Assembly: GCF_013450295.1 (NCBI RefSeq)
Contig: NZ_SKBR01000004.1
Location: 398,501 to 462,500, forward strand
Reading direction: 5' to 3'
Length of the DNA stretch: 64,000 nt
Source of the DNA: Streptomyces sp. AJS327
Lineage (GTDB): Bacteria > Actinomycetota > Actinomycetes > Streptomycetales > Streptomycetaceae
Positions 61,111-64,000 of this stretch are shown here, piece after piece. Position numbers and translations under genes: made by a program. Below the pieces are notes generated by a model. The model made no database searches, had not been told where the DNA came from, and was given only the letters and a program-made list of their open reading frames with translations. How positions within the stretch are numbered: position 1 is the first letter of the stretch; each line of letters opens with the position of its first letter.

Positions 61111-62574
61111 TCAGGAGGCCGGAACGCAGACGGGCACGGGTACCGCCTCCGTGGTGTCGCGCGACGAACCAGCACCCTCGGAGGCTGCGGAAGCGACCTC
61201 GGCTTTCTCAGCGGACTCATCGCCGGTAGCGGAGACCGCCGACGGGGCATCGCGTGCCCCGCCCCGTGCGACAACCCCACCGCGCAGCGGGCTGTCCTGC
61301 TCTGCGGTGAGCTGCCGCCCCAGCACCAGCGCCAGCGCGGATATCCCCAACGAGCACAGCACCAGCAACACGATGTAGAGCCCGTAGGCCCCCAACGCCG
61401 CCAGCAGTCCGCCAATCGCCGGGCCCACCGCCAGCGCCAGCTGCTTGACCAGCGCGAACGCCGAGTTGTACTGACCCATCAGCCGGGCCGGAGCCAGATC
61501 GGCGACCAGCGGCGCGACCGTCGGGGAGAGCATCGTCTCGCCCAGACCGAAGAGCGCGTACGTTCCGATCAGCAGCGCCGTCGCCATGGCTGGAACCGCG
61601 TTCACCAGGCCGGAGGCGCCCGCCGCCAGCCAGGCGACCATCCATATCAACCCCACCAGAGCCACCACGCGGCTGCGTCGCCGTCGCTCGACTATCCGCA
61701 GCATCGTGAACTGAGCGATAACGATGACGCCGGTGTTGGCAGCGAGCGCGACTCCGAGTGTCGAGGTCGAGATACCGGTCACGTCCACCGCGTAGGCGGA
61801 GAGCCCGGACTCGAACTGCCCGTAGCAGGTGAAGAAGAGAACGAAGCCCAGTACGCAGAGCAACACCATCGGACGGTCCCGGAAGAGCACGCCCCAGCCG
61901 CTACCAGGCCTCTCGCCCGTCGCGAGTTCCCGCGGCGCCTCGTCCCGGACGGCTCGCCGCTCGACGCCCGCCGGGACTCGCACCGCTCGCTCCAGCTCGG
62001 GGCCGGGCATACGCACCCCTCGCAGCACGATCAGCAGTGTGACGAACATGGCCGCCTCGATCGTGAAGAGCACGGTGAAGCTGGCTGGGCGGTGTTCGTC
62101 CACCAGCAGGCCCCCCAGCAACCCGCCGATGCCCAGCCCGAGGTTGTTGAGGAAGAACTGGGTGGCGAAGGCCCGTGACCGCGTCGTCGAGTCAGAGCAC
62201 CGGACGATCATGGTGGCCAGAGCGGGTTGCAGCACCGCGATGCCGCCGCCCAGAAGAGCCGAGGCCAGTAGAGCTGTGGGCGCGCTGCCCGCGACTCCGA
62301 AGGCCAGGGCACCGGTGACCGCGAGACCGGTACCGATCACGACCATGGCCATCGGGCCCCGCCGGTCGATCACCCGCCCGGCGAAGGGCAGCACCACCAG
62401 AGCGGCCGCGGCGAACGCCGCGAGCACCGCACCGGCCGTGCCGTTGCCGAGATCTCGGACCCTGGCCACGTACACGAAGAGGAACGGCATCGTGAAGCCG
62501 CTACCGAACGCCGCCAGGGCGTTGCCAAGCTGGATGCGACGCAGCATCGCGCCCCCCGAGGAAACCACACTCAC
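61111..62574 (-). CDS. MFS transporter (drug exporter type)
   Basis: A 487-residue membrane protein with 12 hydrophobic segments. Motif A appears in the loop after helix 2 (GRVIDRRGPMAMVVIGTGL), and motif C-like Gly/Pro patterning in helix 5 (FLNNLGLGIGGLLGGLL). A hydrophilic central loop separates the halves (about 190-225), and a disordered acidic tail follows residue 435. The start is GTG at 62574; the Shine-Dalgarno AAGG is close, so a slightly different start is possible. Divergent from a MarR gene that very likely represses it. Substrate unknown. Confidence 0.9.
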   Translation of the reverse strand: MSVVSSGGAMLRRIQLGNALAAFGSGFTMPFLFVYVARVRDLGNGTAGAVLAAFAAAALVVLPFAGRVIDRRGPMAMVVIGTGLAVTGALAFGVAGSAPTALLASALLGGGIAVLQPALATMIVRCSDSTTRSRAFATQFFLNNLGLGIGGLLGGLLVDEHRPASFTVLFTIEAAMFVTLLIVLRGVRMPGPELERAVRVPAGVERRAVRDEAPRELATGERPGSGWGVLFRDRPMVLLCVLGFVLFFTCYGQFESGLSAYAVDVTGISTSTLGVALAANTGVIVIAQFTMLRIVERRRRSRVVALVGLIWMVAWLAAGASGLVNAVPAMATALLIGTYALFGLGETMLSPTVAPLVADLAPARLMGQYNSAFALVKQLALAVGPAIGGLLAALGAYGLYIVLLVLCSLGISALALVLGRQLTAEQDSPLRGGVVARGGARDAPSAVSATGDESAEKAEVASAASEGAGSSRDTTEAVPVPVCVPAS

Positions 62575-62674
62575 CTGCCTTGATCAGGGCTGCGCACAGC
62601 CGTACGAGAGACCATCGGTTGCCACAGCGCCGACCACGTACCGATCACATACCGAGCACGGCGCCGAACCGACA

Positions 62675-62700
62675 GTTAGAACCTAAAGTTCGGAGCTAAA
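62675..62700. promoter_or_regulatory. Candidate MarR operator between MFS and MarR genes
   Basis: TTAGAACCTAA (TTAG-AAC-CTAA palindrome) overlaps GAACCTAAAGTTC (GAAC...GTTC), and CTAAAG is repeated at 62682 and 62695. This A/T-rich pocket sits in the 181-bp divergent gap, as expected for a MarR site. Confidence 0.55.
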
Positions 62701-62755
62701 GACTACACGGGGCAAGTCTTCAGGTCGAACAGCCTTCCGTGGGATACTCCGGAGC

Positions 62756-63292
62756 ATGTCCGACCAGCTACCGCCGCTCGATGAGCAGATCGCGATCTAC
62801 CAGCGCGAGTACCAGGACCTGGACCCCCAGGTGGAGAAGGTCGTGAACGCGCTCAGCCGCCTGGATCGCCGCATGACCGTCGCCTACGGGCGGCAGTTGG
62901 CCACGCTCGGGTTGAGCAGCGCCGAGTGGGAGGTGCTGAAGGAACTCGTGATGTCCGGCTCGCCCTACCAGCTCTGGCCAGGCACCATCGCCAGACGCCT
63001 CGGCCTGACGCCCGCCGCGATGACGCACCGGATCGACCGCATGGTCATCCAGGGACTCGTGACCCGCGAACGCGACCCGGAGAACCGGGTCCGGGTGATC
63101 GTCGGCCTGACCGACCAGGGGCGGGAGAAGTGGCTTCAGGTGATGCAGGGGGCATCTCTGTTCGAGGGGGAGCTGCTCCAGGACCTCACCACCGCGGAGC
63201 GGGCCCTGCTCGGCGAACTGCTGACTCGCCTGCTGCGCCGAGTCGAGGAAGCGCAGCCGGACGCCGGAGGGCGGCTCACCGACCTGGACTGA
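62756..63292 (+). CDS. MarR-family regulator divergent from MFS gene
   Basis: A 178-residue winged-helix protein: dimer helix (VVNALSRLDRRMTVAYGRQLATLGLSSAEWEVLKELVMSG, read in parts), recognition region PGTIARRLGLTPAAMTHRIDRMVIQGLV and wing RDPENRVRVIVGLTDQGRE. The N-terminus has an extra helix (DEQIAIYQREYQDLDPQ). It is likely the repressor of the MFS exporter, lifted by an exported compound. The ATG at 62756 has no strong Shine-Dalgarno. Just downstream lies the rRNA leader. Confidence 0.92.
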   Translation: MSDQLPPLDEQIAIYQREYQDLDPQVEKVVNALSRLDRRMTVAYGRQLATLGLSSAEWEVLKELVMSGSPYQLWPGTIARRLGLTPAAMTHRIDRMVIQGLVTRERDPENRVRVIVGLTDQGREKWLQVMQGASLFEGELLQDLTTAERALLGELLTRLLRRVEEAQPDAGGRLTDLD

Positions 63293-63629
63293 CGGCCCGC
63301 GTCCGCTCGACGGGGCGGGTGCCGACTCGCGCGACAGCTGAGCGCCACCCCCTGAGCGTTCAGCGGGACCCACACCCTGGCGATCAGCGGAGTGCGCTGG
63401 TCTCAGCCGGTTGGACGCCGGTACTGGAAAACGGAGTTGACAGGCCAGTCGGGGGTACGTAGTCTCCTGCGAGCTGTCGGGGAGTCCTTGTGGCTGCTCG
63501 GCGGTTTCTGCCGTTTTCGGCGTCTACTACTGTGATTGTTTCCCTTTTCTGGGGCTTTTCGGTGTGCTGGCTTTTTCTGGTGCGCTGTGGGTTCCGGGGG
63601 TTTCGTGCGGGTGGGGTCTGTTGGTTCGG
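63293..63629. other. Intergenic before rRNA promoters
   Basis: The gap after marR. Base composition turns T/G-rich from about 63480, typical of the DNA upstream of actinobacterial rRNA operons. Short frames here do not look like genes. It may contain distal rRNA promoters. Confidence 0.5.
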
Positions 63630-64000
63630 GCTCGATTTTGTGCGGGGCGGGGGTTCGGTTAACGTAGTGGACACGTCGAAAGGCGTCCCAGCCCGACTGG
63701 GGATCAGGAATTCGAGTTTTTGGGCCGGTTCGGTTCGGGAAATTGGATCTGATAGTGTCGGGGACACACCGAGAGGGAAGCGCCCGGAGGGCCTGGTTTC
63801 AGGTTCGATGGAAGCGTCCGTTCTTTGAGAACTCAACAGCGTGCCAAAAGTCAACGCCAGATTGTTGATACCCCGTTCACGGGCTGCGTCTCACTTTTTG
63901 TGTGGGGTGTGGTTTGTGGATGTGGTTCCTTTGATTGATTTTGATGACAGCGAGGATGCTGGATGCTGACGGAATGATTCCTTTCGTTGGTGTCGCTCTC
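63630..64000 (+). promoter_or_regulatory. rRNA operon promoter and leader region (16S just off window)
   Basis: The phrase TTTGAGAACTCAACAGCGTG near 63823-63842, followed by CCAAAAGTCAACGCCAGA, matches the conserved leader upstream of 16S rRNA in Streptomyces, which contains antitermination and processing signals. Promoter-like stretches precede it (GGTTAACGTAGTGG near 63656 and GATCTGATAGTGTCGGGG near 63746). Streptomyces rRNA operons usually have several promoters here. 16S rRNA itself is not in the window. Confidence 0.85.

Noticed and set aside
63384..63854. Open frames in the last kilobase on both strands
   Set aside because: The region matches rRNA promoter/leader sequence and the frames have no gene-like composition.

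Overview
The window is high-GC actinobacterial DNA that reads as Streptomyces or a close relative. Supporting signs are GTG and TTG starts, ATGA/GTGA stop-start overlaps, an AfsR-type BTAD/NB-ARC regulator, several SpoIIE-type phosphatases, an actinobacterial CtaF, a cyclic di-AMP riboswitch before a LytM-type peptidase, and a Streptomyces-like rRNA leader at the right edge. The left ~2.4 kb looks less GC-rich than the rest, and its main gene carries four TTA leucine codons, which are rare in Streptomyces.

Region 1 (1-15.8 kb) is accessory DNA read here as an integrated mobilizable element. From the right it holds: tRNA-Thr(CGT), the likely attachment site; a tyrosine integrase with an XRE regulator and a divergent excisionase-like protein; a DUF3631 ATPase; a candidate oriT; a MobC-like protein; and a relaxase broken by a one-base frameshift. 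Its cargo includes a five-gene glycosyltransferase/P-loop kinase operon, divergent from an XRE regulator overlapping a peptide deformylase. At the left edge is a Trypco2 protein followed by a trypsin-like protease fused to a STAND NTPase, which runs off the window. The other att site is not visible, so membership of the leftmost genes in the element is inferred.

Region 2 (15.8-31.4 kb) is chromosomal. It has an orphan cytochrome oxidase pair (ctaD-ctaF) converging on an orphan qcrB, a small GNAT, a MarR regulator divergent from an EamA transporter-NmrA pair with a shared inverted-repeat operator/promoter, an SH3-type protein, an MDR oxidoreductase, a membrane Ser/Thr kinase with HYD instead of HRD, a DUF1772 membrane protein, and two divergent membrane SpoIIE-type phosphatases.

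Region 3 (31.4-46.3 kb) covers cell wall and housekeeping functions: a c-di-AMP riboswitch controlling an M23 peptidase, a PrsW-type protease, a secreted M15 peptidase, TrmB, an LhgO-like oxidase, a sporulation-associated TPR regulator, a degenerate asparagine-synthetase-like protein, an APH-fold kinase and a GrpB protein.

Region 4 (46.3-64 kb) is regulatory: a 1,535-residue AfsR-like regulator, a 984-residue ECF sigma factor fused to a zinc finger, membrane segment and NPCBM-like domain, a TetR regulator divergent from a type II NADH dehydrogenase, a PAS-SpoIIE-HATPase protein, and a divergent MFS/MarR pair. The last few hundred bases are an rRNA operon leader; 16S rRNA should begin just past the right edge.
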